The position numbers were made by a program, and so were the translations under genes. A DNA stretch of 64,000 bases from an uncultured Draconibacterium sp. (GTDB lineage: Bacteria; Bacteroidota; Bacteroidia; Bacteroidales; Prolixibacteraceae), in contig NZ_CAJXTC010000005.1 of the NCBI RefSeq assembly GCF_913060805.1, positions 124,001 to 188,000 on the forward strand. Direction: 5' to 3'. A model generated the notes under the pieces. It did no database searches. It saw only the letters and a list, made by a program, of their open reading frames with translations, and was not told the origin of the DNA. Each line of letters opens with the position of its first letter. The stretch's first letter is position 1. Positions 54,152 through 63,025 of the stretch are shown here, piece by piece.

Positions 54152-56667
54152 TATTGTTCTTTCAGTAGCTGTTGAGCAGCCAATGCCAAAAACATATAAT
54201 GCGACGAACCACCGCCAAGCACGTATTCAACCTGTTGCCACAGGTAGGGAAATTCAAGCAGTTCAGGAAAATCGGGGCGAATAAGTGCCGTTCCCGACAC
54301 AACGCCACCCGGAATGTACGACCAGTCGGCGCGATTTAAACCATAACCAACAGTTGCCGAACGCGCACCAATTCCCGAGGCAAACGAAGAAGTATTAGAG
54401 CCCGGATGACAACCCAAAATAAAATTCAAGGCATTGTAAATATACTCTGAGCTAAAAATATCGGGGTAGGCGGTATGCAAAAAGTATTGTCTGAAACCAA
54501 ATGACTGGATATCCCAACCGGCACCCCAGATACGCGGACGATAAGGAATTCCGTAAGGAGTTTCGGCACCTTGTTGTTTTATTTGATCGTTTAGCCCGCT
54601 CATGGCTTCCCTGATCGCTTGGGTAAAAGCCGGATCGTTGATCTTTTTCTCGGCACGGCCGATGTACCAGCCAACAAAACCAATAGCTTGTGTAATAAAT
54701 TCGGTTTCGGAAAGCAGATAATCTTTGTAAACGTCATCGCCTGTAGTAATGAATAGTTCGGTTGCCGCGTGTATTTTTGCCGATTTCGAACGTCCGCTTA
54801 CATCCGTAATCTCAAATAGGGTTTTGGCACAATCAAGTGCCTGCGAGCTGAGCGTATCGTTAAAGCCTTTAAGCACCCTTGCTGTGGCTGCCATCTGTGC
54901 AGCAGTGGTTAATTCGCGGTATGGATTGTCTTCGGTAAATACCCAGCGGTCGTCGTCGTTGCCCGCTTCGTTGTCGGTCATTGCCGCTGCGTCGCCCAGC
55001 ATTACATATTGCCTTAGGTTATTACAAATTATCCCGCGGTAAAGACGGCCAAGGGCGCGGTATCCGCCAATAACAGTAAGAGCACCGTTTTCAATTTGTT
55101 GCAGGATGTCGGCTTTCCCATCGGGCTGGTGAATTTCTGTAATTCGCTTTTGTTGATCGATGGAAGTGACATCATAGTCCACTCCAAATGCTTCGTAGGC
55201 CAGTGCCAGAATGTACGTTTCGCCAGCCTGTGATTCAACCCGCAGGTCGAAGTCGCCGGCATCGTGCCAGCCTCCAATATTTAATCCGGGAACAATGTCG
55301 CCTGGCGAATAATCAGTTAAAGTGGATGCTCCTTGCACATAACCGTCAATATGGTTAAAATTAACCGGAGCCATTTGCGCATCATCCATATGGCAGTCGT
55401 CGTGCCAAACACGGTATTTCTCATTTACCCGCATGTGGCACATCTGAACCGGGAGAAAATATTCCAATACCGGTTGCCAGACTCCGCGATCGTAAATTGC
55501 ATTATCAATCCGAAAAACCGGAGAAGCAGAATTGCCGTAACGCACCTGGTAAAGTCCTGGATCATTTATTTCGGTAAAATCGAATTTCAGGTAGTTGTAG
55601 CGCAAAAAACGGCCCCATTCTTCGCCCGATTTACTAAGTACTTCTTCTTCCCCCGAAGCCGTAATTTTGAACAGCGTCGGAGTCTCTGTTTTTTCGGTGC
55701 GTTTATCGAGTTCAATAATGGCTGTTTTTTGTTGATTGCTGTGATAGCCAATTTGTGAAGTTTGAACAACCGGCGTATATCGCCAGTCTTCTAAAACATT
55801 TGGTGTGATGATCCATTTTATGGCCTCTTTTGTTTTTCCTGCGGGAATTTCGCTTCGTACAGCAAACCAGCCATTGTTGTGATTCATTCGGCCATCGTAT
55901 AACTTTAAGGCAGCTCCCTGGCTTTCAATGCTGAATTTCCCGTAAGGATCGTCGGGGCGTACCACAAAGCGGTGCCCCTGGGCATACGGCTCGGCAACAA
56001 TATCGTCGGCAATTATCGGACTATATCCCTCGCCGGCAAGATGTTTGGCAGAGGCTTTTCCATCAGGATTAAAATTGCCCGGATCGTTGTAATGCGAAGG
56101 TTCGTAACGGGTTGGCCCATTGGGTTGTTGCGGAAAAATTCCCGTTTCATCGTCCATAATCCAGGGTTTACCGAATAATGCTCCCGGGAAAAGTTCCATA
56201 TTAAAACCCACTTTCCCCAGGTAATTTTGCGGAACGGGTTGCTCCAGATCAACGGTAACGATAACCGAGCTGCCTTTGCCTTCAACATTTACGGTGTAGT
56301 TTATTTGCAAATCGGGGTAAACCATAGGGTTGAAGCCGGTAATGTGGCGCGATGAGTCGGGAAAACTCAAATATGCAGTAATCGTATTTTTCTCCTGGTT
56401 GGTAACGCGGTCGTGTTGTTTCGGCACCGGCTGCCATTGTCCGGGAGTGGGTTCCAGCCTGATATCGCCGTTGGTGGCAATGCGGTTTCCATGCATAATC
56501 AGCGATACGCCTCCCTGGTGTCCCTCAGGATAAATATCATCGAAAGCCATGACATCAACTCCATGATTTTGAAAATATCCGGATGAGTTAAGTTTGAATT
56601 CCTGGGCTTTGAGGTCATTGGTAAATAGTACTACCAAAAAATAGAAAAGGAATGAAAATTTTTTCAT
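54151..56667 (-). CDS. GH9-family glycoside hydrolase (endoglucanase-like)
   Basis: An 838-residue exported beta-glucanase candidate (signal peptide to about residue 22, KAQEF). A beta-rich N-terminal part (about 25-300) includes an immunoglobulin-like domain (PTLFKITASGEE...LYQVRYG, about 310-400) as in GH9 enzymes. The (alpha/alpha)6 catalytic domain starts near 410; GGWHDAGDFDLRV (about 465-475) contains the family's paired Asp residues, followed by FILGCHPGSNTSSFASG and the C-terminal WQQVEYVLGGGSS block where E814 fits the general acid. Family members cut beta-1,4-glucans such as cellulose, xyloglucan or mixed-linkage glucan; the precise substrate is open. It is the first gene of a three-gene operon. 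Confidence 0.9.
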   Translation of the reverse strand: MKKFSFLFYFLVVLFTNDLKAQEFKLNSSGYFQNHGVDVMAFDDIYPEGHQGGVSLIMHGNRIATNGDIRLEPTPGQWQPVPKQHDRVTNQEKNTITAYLSFPDSSRHITGFNPMVYPDLQINYTVNVEGKGSSVIVTVDLEQPVPQNYLGKVGFNMELFPGALFGKPWIMDDETGIFPQQPNGPTRYEPSHYNDPGNFNPDGKASAKHLAGEGYSPIIADDIVAEPYAQGHRFVVRPDDPYGKFSIESQGAALKLYDGRMNHNNGWFAVRSEIPAGKTKEAIKWIITPNVLEDWRYTPVVQTSQIGYHSNQQKTAIIELDKRTEKTETPTLFKITASGEEEVLSKSGEEWGRFLRYNYLKFDFTEINDPGLYQVRYGNSASPVFRIDNAIYDRGVWQPVLEYFLPVQMCHMRVNEKYRVWHDDCHMDDAQMAPVNFNHIDGYVQGASTLTDYSPGDIVPGLNIGGWHDAGDFDLRVESQAGETYILALAYEAFGVDYDVTSIDQQKRITEIHQPDGKADILQQIENGALTVIGGYRALGRLYRGIICNNLRQYVMLGDAAAMTDNEAGNDDDRWVFTEDNPYRELTTAAQMAATARVLKGFNDTLSSQALDCAKTLFEITDVSGRSKSAKIHAATELFITTGDDVYKDYLLSETEFITQAIGFVGWYIGRAEKKINDPAFTQAIREAMSGLNDQIKQQGAETPYGIPYRPRIWGAGWDIQSFGFRQYFLHTAYPDIFSSEYIYNALNFILGCHPGSNTSSFASGIGARSATVGYGLNRADWSYIPGGVVSGTALIRPDFPELLEFPYLWQQVEYVLGGGSSHYMFLALAAQQLLKEQ

Positions 56668-56729
56668 AATGCAGCTTTTAGGTCATTGGTTTAATAAAAT
56701 GTACAAGAATTTGTGATTCTTCTGAAAAT

Positions 56730-56759
56730 CAAAATTATAAAAAATTGTAATTATTACAA
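56730..56759 (-). promoter_or_regulatory. Complete GH9-operon promoter (minus strand)
   Basis: On the minus strand, TTG at 56757-56759 is followed after exactly 19 bases by TAatTTTG (plus-strand caaaatta, 56730-56737). Both elements and their spacing match the Bacteroidota promoter consensus, and the leader to the GH9 ATG (56667) is about 57 nt. Confidence 0.62.
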
Positions 56760-56760
56760 T
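56744..56760. promoter_or_regulatory. 17-bp perfect palindrome over the -33 element, candidate operator
   Basis: attgtaat-t-attacaat is a perfect palindrome centred on 56752 and covers the -33 TTG of the GH9 promoter. A dimeric regulator bound here would block the promoter. The regulator is not known; none of the AraR, LacI or Crp-type proteins in the window can be assigned to it from sequence. Confidence 0.5.
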
Positions 56761-56919
56761 AAGTGCTTTGAAAGTTAAAATTGGAAGTAGGGATGAAATT
56801 TTTGGCTAAGAGCCAAAATGGTTTATTGTTGTTTGGATGAAAAGAAATGTTGATTGCGCTAAATAAAGTTTCTTTTTAATAAAAAAAAATATGGAATAAG
56901 TATCATTGTACCAGGCTGA

Positions 56920-56957
56920 TATCTTAAAACTAAAGTTTATTATCTTAAAACTAAAGT
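56920..56957. repeat. Two 17-bp direct repeats, 21 bp apart, candidate activator sites
   Basis: tatcttaaaactaaagt occurs at 56920-56936 and again, without mismatch, at 56941-56957. The start-to-start distance of 21 bp is two turns of the helix, so two subunits would bind the same face. The repeats end about 20 bases before the plus-strand -7 box at 56977, the place an activator such as a hybrid two-component regulator would occupy to switch on the SusC/SusD genes. Confidence 0.6.
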
Positions 56958-56976
56958 CAATTTTTTCAACAGACTG

Positions 56977-56984
56977 TATTTTTG
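56977..56984 (+). promoter_or_regulatory. Promoter -7 box (TAttTTTG) toward the second SusC gene
   Basis: TAttTTTG matches the -7 consensus. No -33 element is present at the right distance; that position is filled by the end of the second direct repeat, as expected for an activator-dependent promoter. The resulting leader before SusC would be about 500 nt. Confidence 0.42.
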
Positions 56985-57487
56985 ACAATTACTATCAAAC
57001 TATATTCAAACTTGAAAAAAATGAACTTTAAGAAACTATTTTCCTTAGCTGTATTTTCTCAGAATACAAATTACACTTGCGTTTCCCTCTTGTTGCGCAT
57101 TTATGTACATAGGTTTAATTCGTTAATATTATCGTGCACCTGATTTGCTCAGTCTGGGGGATAATGTGAAGACTATATTGTCATTGTGCAAACTGTGTGT
57201 GTTTAATGAAGTATAATGAAAGCTGCGATTTCAACTTTTCGCATTAATCGATTAGTACTATTTTCTGAAAATTTCATTACACGCCAAAGTTTAAAATATT
57301 ATTAGAAAAGATTTAGTTGAACGCACGGTGAAATATTAGTGTATAACATTCGATCCTTAGATAAAGCTCAGAATGAACGAAAATATAACTAGGAGGTTGG
57401 TGGCGCAATTTATGGATATTTGTCCGGTATAAATAACCACCTTCATCTTAGACTTAATTCCAATTTATTAATCAAAACTATTTATTT

Positions 57488-60400
57488 ATGAAAAAAGGCA
57501 AATTATTTCAGGTTGCACTTATGATGCTACCGATGATGCTCTTGACACTTTGGGGTTTTGGACAAAACGTCAATCTACAGGGTACTGTAGTTGATGACAC
57601 AGGAAGTCCTATTCCGGGAGTTTCAGTTACTGTACAAGAAACTACTATTGGTACGGTAACAGATTTTGACGGTAAATTTGATCTAGAGGTTCCTCTTGGA
57701 TCAAAAGTGCTTGTGTTTAGCTTTGTAGGAATGCAAACACAGGAAGTTGAAATTGGTACGAAAACCTCTTTTAACATTGAAATGGAGGCTGATGTGGTTG
57801 GGCTCGATGAAGTTGTTGTTGTTGGTTACGGTACAATTAAAAAGAGCGACATTTCAGGTTCGGTTGCTTCAGTAAGCACTGAAGAAATGATGAAAAAAGC
57901 ACCAACAAACATTGCACAAGGTTTGAAGGGAGCTGCTGCAGGGGTAATGGTTACCTCGCAAGATGGTGCCCCTGATGCAAATGCTGCAGTTCGTATTCGT
58001 GGTGTTGCTACCATTAACGGTTCGGCTTCTCCTTTGTATGTGGTTGACGGAGTGCAGGTGGGGACTAATGCAAATTTCCTTAATCCCGCCGATATTGAAA
58101 GTATTGAAGTATTAAAAGATGCTTCCGCAACGGCTATTTATGGTGCACGTGGCGCGAATGGTGTAATTATGATTACCACAAAACATGGAACGAAAGGTGC
58201 TGCACGAATAGAGTTTTCAGCAGATTTTGGTGCTCAAACCTTGCCATACACACTTGATGTGCAAGATGCTGATAGCTATGCAGAATCAATTCGTACTGCC
58301 CGTGCTTCTGATGGAGGAGTACCGGTATTATCGATTTGGGATACACAGTACGATGGAAAAAGAAAAACCATTGATTGGCAAAAAGAGATGACACAGATGG
58401 CTCTTAGGCAGCAATACAATCTTTCTGCATCAGGTGGTACGGACAAGATTCAGGCCAACTTGTCTCTTGGGTATCTGGATAATGAAGGTCTTGTTGTAAA
58501 TAGCTATTACGAACGTATAACTTCGCGTGCCAATGTTAAAGTTAACGTTGCTGATTTTATTGAAGTGGGGGGGGACGTAAATTTTGTTCACACTGAATCA
58601 ATGGGTAGTAATTCGGCTCTTGGAAACAACACCAACCTTTCAAGTTTGCGCGATATGGCATTTATCACGCCAACAATGGACTATATTGCTGATGGTGAGA
58701 ATAATATTCCTGAAGGAACCTATGTTAGCCCTAACGTGGTTAACCCCGATGGAACCTATGGCGTTTTTTATCAAACATCTGTTGCCAACGAAATTGGTAA
58801 AGGTTATGATAACCCGTATGCCCGCCAAATGGAATTGGACAATCCTTCAAAATCAAACCGTGTATTTGCAAGTGCTTATATTAATCTTGATCTCTATAAA
58901 GGTTTGTCATTTAGATCGATTGCTTCATATAACTTCACTTCTAACGATGGCTACAGCTGGACTCCATTGAGGTATCGTTACAACAATGGAGAATCAATTC
59001 CTCTTTATGGTGTGGATATGACTGAACAGTTTTCAATGAATGCTTCTCAAGGCAATGATTTGGCTCTTGAAAGTTACTTTACGTACAATTATAAAACCGA
59101 TATTCATAACCTTACATTGATGGCTGGTAATTCAGTAAGTAAGAGCTATGGCCAATGGCTAAATGTTTCTGCAAGGGATTTCCCTGCATCTAATATTCGC
59201 GATATTGGGTTAACCAATGACCTTGATTCAAAAACTGCAGGTGGTGCTTTCAACTTGCAAACCCGTTACATATCGTACTATGGAAGGGCAATGTACAGTC
59301 TAAAGGATCGTTATATCTTAACGGCAACTATGCGTCACGACGGTTCTTCAAACTTCGGTGCAGGTAATCGCTGGGGATCTTTCCCATCAGCAGCATTGGC
59401 ATGGCGTATTTCAGAAGAAAGCTTTATGGATGGCGCGCCGGTAGTTAGCAACCTTAAATTGCGTTTAGGATGGGGACGTACAGGTAATGCCGGTGGTGCA
59501 ACCGATTTGTCAGTAGATCAATTAAGTTCTGCAAATAACCTGTATCACTTTTACGGCATTTCTTCGAGCAGTCAGGGTAGCTCTGCGGCAAATGGTTTTG
59601 CTCAGCAAAATGTAATCGATACCAACCTGAAGTGGGAAACCAACGAACAGGTAAACGTTGGTCTTGATTTAGGTTTATATGATAACAAGTTGAATATTAC
59701 AGCCGACTATTTCGAACGTACCGCAAAAGATCTGTTGATTTACCAAACTATGCGTCCTTCTACAGGTTTTACAACTGTGTACACAAACTTTGGTGAAATT
59801 CAGAATAAAGGTTTCGAATTCAGTGTTAATTATAATACAACAATTGGAAGAGACTGGCAGGTTGGAGCTACTTTAACAGGTTCTTCGTTGAAAAACGAAG
59901 TTATTGAATCTGGTTCAGATATTTTCAATACCAATGATGGTACAACCAACGATGGCAGTAATGTAGGTGCTGTTGGTGGCGGTCTTAGCTGGGATAACCA
60001 CTCGATTTGCCGTGAAGGTTATGCTGTTGGTTCTTTCTACGGATACAAAGTTGCCGGTATTTTCTCTGATCAATCAGAAATTGACCAGCTAAATGCAGCT
60101 GCAGTTGCTGCTGGCTACGATTACTACCAAGAAGCTCAAACTCAGCCTGGCGATTTTAAATATGTAGATATTAACAATGATGGCCAGATCAGTGAAGAGG
60201 ATATGGACGTTTTGGGTAACGGTTTCCCAAAACTGAACTACGGTTTAATGCTTGACGCTTCTTATAAAAACTGGGACTTCTCGGTTTATATGTATGGCGT
60301 ATTAGGTCAGGACATTCTTTCATACTCGGCAATGAAACTGACCACCATGACACCATCTGATGACTGTGTATCTAACATTTTAACCGATGTTATAGCTGAT

Positions 60401-60739
60401 GCATGGTCGCCAAGCAATACCGACGGAACATATCCGCGTTTATCGATTACCGACCTTAATGCCAACACCCGTACTTCTGACGCCTGGATTAAGAAAGGTG
60501 ACTTCCTGAAGATTAATAATATCCAGATTGGCTATACTCTACCAAACAATATTGCCAAATCGCTAAAAATGTCTGGTGCCCGCGTTTACGCTTCTGTTCA
60601 AAACCTGGCTACTTTTTCGTCATACAACAAATATGGTGATCCAGAAGTGGGACAAGGAAGTGTGCTCTATACAGGTCTTGATACCGGCCGATATCCAACA
60701 CCACGTACCTATACATTTGGTGTGAACATTAAATTTTAA
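57488..60739 (+). CDS. SusC-like TonB-dependent outer-membrane receptor (second pair)
   Basis: A 1083-residue outer-membrane importer. Order: signal peptide (to about residue 27, GFGQNV), a carboxypeptidase-regulatory-like domain (about 30-115; GTVVDDTGSPIPGVSVTVQ), plug domain with VVGYGTIKKSDISGSVASV (about 118-140) and ASATAIYGARGANGVIMI, then the barrel with a C-terminal aromatic end (GVNIKF). It is longer than the first SusC in loop regions and not closely similar, so it serves a different ligand. It is followed by a SusD gene (30 bases) and faces the GH9 operon, suggesting a beta-1,4-linked glucan or mannan oligomer. Confidence 0.95.
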   Translation: MKKGKLFQVALMMLPMMLLTLWGFGQNVNLQGTVVDDTGSPIPGVSVTVQETTIGTVTDFDGKFDLEVPLGSKVLVFSFVGMQTQEVEIGTKTSFNIEMEADVVGLDEVVVVGYGTIKKSDISGSVASVSTEEMMKKAPTNIAQGLKGAAAGVMVTSQDGAPDANAAVRIRGVATINGSASPLYVVDGVQVGTNANFLNPADIESIEVLKDASATAIYGARGANGVIMITTKHGTKGAARIEFSADFGAQTLPYTLDVQDADSYAESIRTARASDGGVPVLSIWDTQYDGKRKTIDWQKEMTQMALRQQYNLSASGGTDKIQANLSLGYLDNEGLVVNSYYERITSRANVKVNVADFIEVGGDVNFVHTESMGSNSALGNNTNLSSLRDMAFITPTMDYIADGENNIPEGTYVSPNVVNPDGTYGVFYQTSVANEIGKGYDNPYARQMELDNPSKSNRVFASAYINLDLYKGLSFRSIASYNFTSNDGYSWTPLRYRYNNGESIPLYGVDMTEQFSMNASQGNDLALESYFTYNYKTDIHNLTLMAGNSVSKSYGQWLNVSARDFPASNIRDIGLTNDLDSKTAGGAFNLQTRYISYYGRAMYSLKDRYILTATMRHDGSSNFGAGNRWGSFPSAALAWRISEESFMDGAPVVSNLKLRLGWGRTGNAGGATDLSVDQLSSANNLYHFYGISSSSQGSSAANGFAQQNVIDTNLKWETNEQVNVGLDLGLYDNKLNITADYFERTAKDLLIYQTMRPSTGFTTVYTNFGEIQNKGFEFSVNYNTTIGRDWQVGATLTGSSLKNEVIESGSDIFNTNDGTTNDGSNVGAVGGGLSWDNHSICREGYAVGSFYGYKVAGIFSDQSEIDQLNAAAVAAGYDYYQEAQTQPGDFKYVDINNDGQISEEDMDVLGNGFPKLNYGLMLDASYKNWDFSVYMYGVLGQDILSYSAMKLTTMTPSDDCVSNILTDVIADAWSPSNTDGTYPRLSITDLNANTRTSDAWIKKGDFLKINNIQIGYTLPNNIAKSLKMSGARVYASVQNLATFSSYNKYGDPEVGQGSVLYTGLDTGRYPTPRTYTFGVNIKF

Positions 60740-60769
60740 TTGTTCCATAATAAACAAAAGATTAACATT

Positions 60770-62629
60770 ATGAAAAACATATTAAGAATATTATTTATAG
60801 CCGCTTTTGTTGGGACTGTTTTATTAGGAACGACTTCTTGCGACAATGAAGAGTTTTTGACAGTTGACCACTATACGATTCTTGCGTCTGACCAGATGTT
60901 TAAGAGCGAAGAAGACGCAGCAAAAGGTTTGGTGGGATGTTACGACATGTTCTTCCCAGGCGATAATGCAGACGACTGGAATTACAAACCTCAGTTATTT
61001 GTAGGATGTCACCCTACACTGGAAACACAAGCTACCGGATGGGATAAACAATATGGTAACCAACAGTGGACCGCTGATGATCCAAGTTTGAATGCAGGTT
61101 GGATGTATGCCTACCGTGCTATTGGCCGTTGTAACGTATTTCTAGCAGGTTTGGAAGCTTCAGAAGAGGCAGCAAACTGGTCAACAACCGAATCAATGGC
61201 TGGCCAGGCTAAGGCAATTCGTGCCTATTTTTACATGTGGCTGGCCCAAACCTGGGGAAGAGTGCCAATGTTGGCGGCTGGTGAAACTTTTTCGAATACG
61301 CCAGACAAAGCTGCTGCCGAAACTGATGACGAAATGTGGGATTTTATTATCCAGGACTTAAAAGATGCTTCTTTAGCTCTTGAGTGGGCTCCGCAAGATA
61401 ACGAGTACGGTCGTTGCACAAAAGGTATGGCACTTTCATACTTAGGCGAAGCGTATTTGTGGAAAGCTTATAAAGCACGCATTAATGGTGATGGTGATGC
61501 CAAGAGTAATGAAAATATCCAACTGGCTGCGGCTGCTTTAAAAGAAGTTATCGATAACGGACCTTACGAATTAGCACCATCCTATTCAACTTTATGGGAC
61601 GTAGGTCTTGCATGGCCGAAAGAAGCAGTTTTTCAGGTTGTTATGGATATGGGTGCAGGAAATTATTCGAATTGGGATTCTAACGCGCACAACTTTGTGA
61701 ACTTTTTTGCCGGTTCTACCAATGGTGGTGGTGGCTGGGGATCGCAGTATCTTTCGTGGGAGTTGTATTTCTCTTTTGAAAAAGGTGACAAACGTCGCGA
61801 TGCATCAATGGCTACTAATCCTGTTCCGGAACTTCCTGAAGATCAACGATCGGAATATTGTTATGGTTACAATCCGTTTTTACAGCAAACAATTGGAAGT
61901 ACAGCTGATAAAAACAGTTTTAAAATGAATAACGGTGGCGACTATGCACCAGGTATCTGGACAATTAAACTTTGGAGAAACCAACGTTGCCAGTGGGCAT
62001 CACCACACTCACCGGTTCACTTCTATTACAAACGTTATTCAGGCGTATTGCTCGACTACGCAGAATGTCTGTTCCGCCTAAATGGTGGAGATGATGCAAC
62101 TGCTTGGGATCTTGTTAATCAAGTTCGCGATCGTGCGTTTGGAAACCTGGAAGTTGGTAAAGCTGATGCGTTAACCAGCACATTCTTGCCTTACTTCCAA
62201 CAATTGGAGAATATCAATGGAGAATATTCAGACTTTGTCGCTCCAACAGAATACCCGATTCCATTTAGTACTGAACTTGTTGAAGTGCCTGATGCCAAAA
62301 CTTATTACACTGCAGATGCCGCCGGTAACGAATACCACGAGGCCTTTTCTGGTTTAGAAGTTTGGGAAGTTGCCCTTGGACAGGAACGCCGTAAAGAGTT
62401 TAACTCAGAATGGAATTTAAAGTACGACCTGCAACGGTCTGAATTCCTGATTCCTCATATTAATGCCAATTATCCAAAAGGTGTAGGTGTACCTAATACG
62501 GACGTAAATGCGTTGACTAACTGGCATACTTATCGCGAATGGGATTTCAACGAACAGAAGCTCGTGATGCCTATTCCAACAAATGAGCTGCTTAGAAACA
62601 AACTGATAACTCAAAATGAAGGTTACTAG
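60770..62629 (+). CDS. SusD-like surface glycan-binding lipoprotein (second pair)
   Basis: A 619-residue lipoprotein (lipobox LGTTSCD, Cys about 25). It shows SusD-type TPR helices (AGQAKAIRAYFYMWLAQTWGRVPML, GMALSYLGEAYLWKAYKA) and the C-terminal HEAFSGLEVWEVALGQERRKEF and YDLQRSEF blocks. A TTG at 60740 is in frame, but the ATG at 60770 gives the clean lipoprotein signal. It is the partner of the preceding SusC and the last gene before the 62.67-kb terminator. Confidence 0.95.
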   Translation: MKNILRILFIAAFVGTVLLGTTSCDNEEFLTVDHYTILASDQMFKSEEDAAKGLVGCYDMFFPGDNADDWNYKPQLFVGCHPTLETQATGWDKQYGNQQWTADDPSLNAGWMYAYRAIGRCNVFLAGLEASEEAANWSTTESMAGQAKAIRAYFYMWLAQTWGRVPMLAAGETFSNTPDKAAAETDDEMWDFIIQDLKDASLALEWAPQDNEYGRCTKGMALSYLGEAYLWKAYKARINGDGDAKSNENIQLAAAALKEVIDNGPYELAPSYSTLWDVGLAWPKEAVFQVVMDMGAGNYSNWDSNAHNFVNFFAGSTNGGGGWGSQYLSWELYFSFEKGDKRRDASMATNPVPELPEDQRSEYCYGYNPFLQQTIGSTADKNSFKMNNGGDYAPGIWTIKLWRNQRCQWASPHSPVHFYYKRYSGVLLDYAECLFRLNGGDDATAWDLVNQVRDRAFGNLEVGKADALTSTFLPYFQQLENINGEYSDFVAPTEYPIPFSTELVEVPDAKTYYTADAAGNEYHEAFSGLEVWEVALGQERRKEFNSEWNLKYDLQRSEFLIPHINANYPKGVGVPNTDVNALTNWHTYREWDFNEQKLVMPIPTNELLRNKLITQNEGY

Positions 62630-63025
62630 AGGGTCTAGTTCATAGATTATTATTATTGATTATTTAAAGGGATTTATCGAAAGGTAAATCCCTTTTTTTA
62701 AGCTATTACGCCTTTAAAATAGTCATATTTTTTGCCTCCAATACCATTTCTATGCCCAAAACAATACAGTTGTTTGCACTGTGTTTATAAGCCCAATCAG
62801 TTTGTTTGTCATGGCCTGAGGGAATTAAAAATGTACTGAATTGTTCGCAAAAACTTATACTATCGTAGTTGAAAGCGGGCATTTGGGCAAAAATGCCACC
62901 TATTGTATGCAACAACTAGTATTATAGCCAAAAAGTGATACCTATTGAATACGAAAAGACAATGTTTTTCAGGGAAAATGGTACAACTGCGACATGTTAA
63001 CAGATGAAAGCCTGGAAAGTACTGG
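62630..63025. other. Intergenic region after the second SusD gene
   Basis: Holds the SusD terminator (62666-62699) and about 320 AT-rich bases before the stop of the minus-strand PD40 gene. A 69-codon reverse ORF is present but shows no recognisable similarity and no operon support. Confidence 0.5.
62666..62699 (+). terminator. Rho-independent terminator after the second SusC/SusD pair
   Basis: A perfect 11-bp stem (aaagggattta / taaatcccttt) with an 8-base loop and a run of seven Ts, 36 bases past the SusD stop. It ends the SusC/SusD transcript, so no further enzyme gene belongs to that unit. Confidence 0.9.

Larger units (their letters stand above)
56668..57487. other. Divergent control region between the GH9 operon and the second SusC gene
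   Basis: 820 bases without a supported gene. Two regulatory blocks lie close to the GH9 side (56730-56984, described separately). From about 57000 to 57487 the sequence is an AT-rich stretch that would form a leader of about 500 nt if the plus-strand -7 box at 56977 is used; I see no recognised riboswitch in it. Confidence 0.6.

Noticed and set aside
62706-62915. 69-codon minus-strand ORF between the second SusD gene and the PD40 gene
   Set aside because: No recognisable domain, signal peptide or operon context, and an AT-rich setting; its length is within chance expectation.
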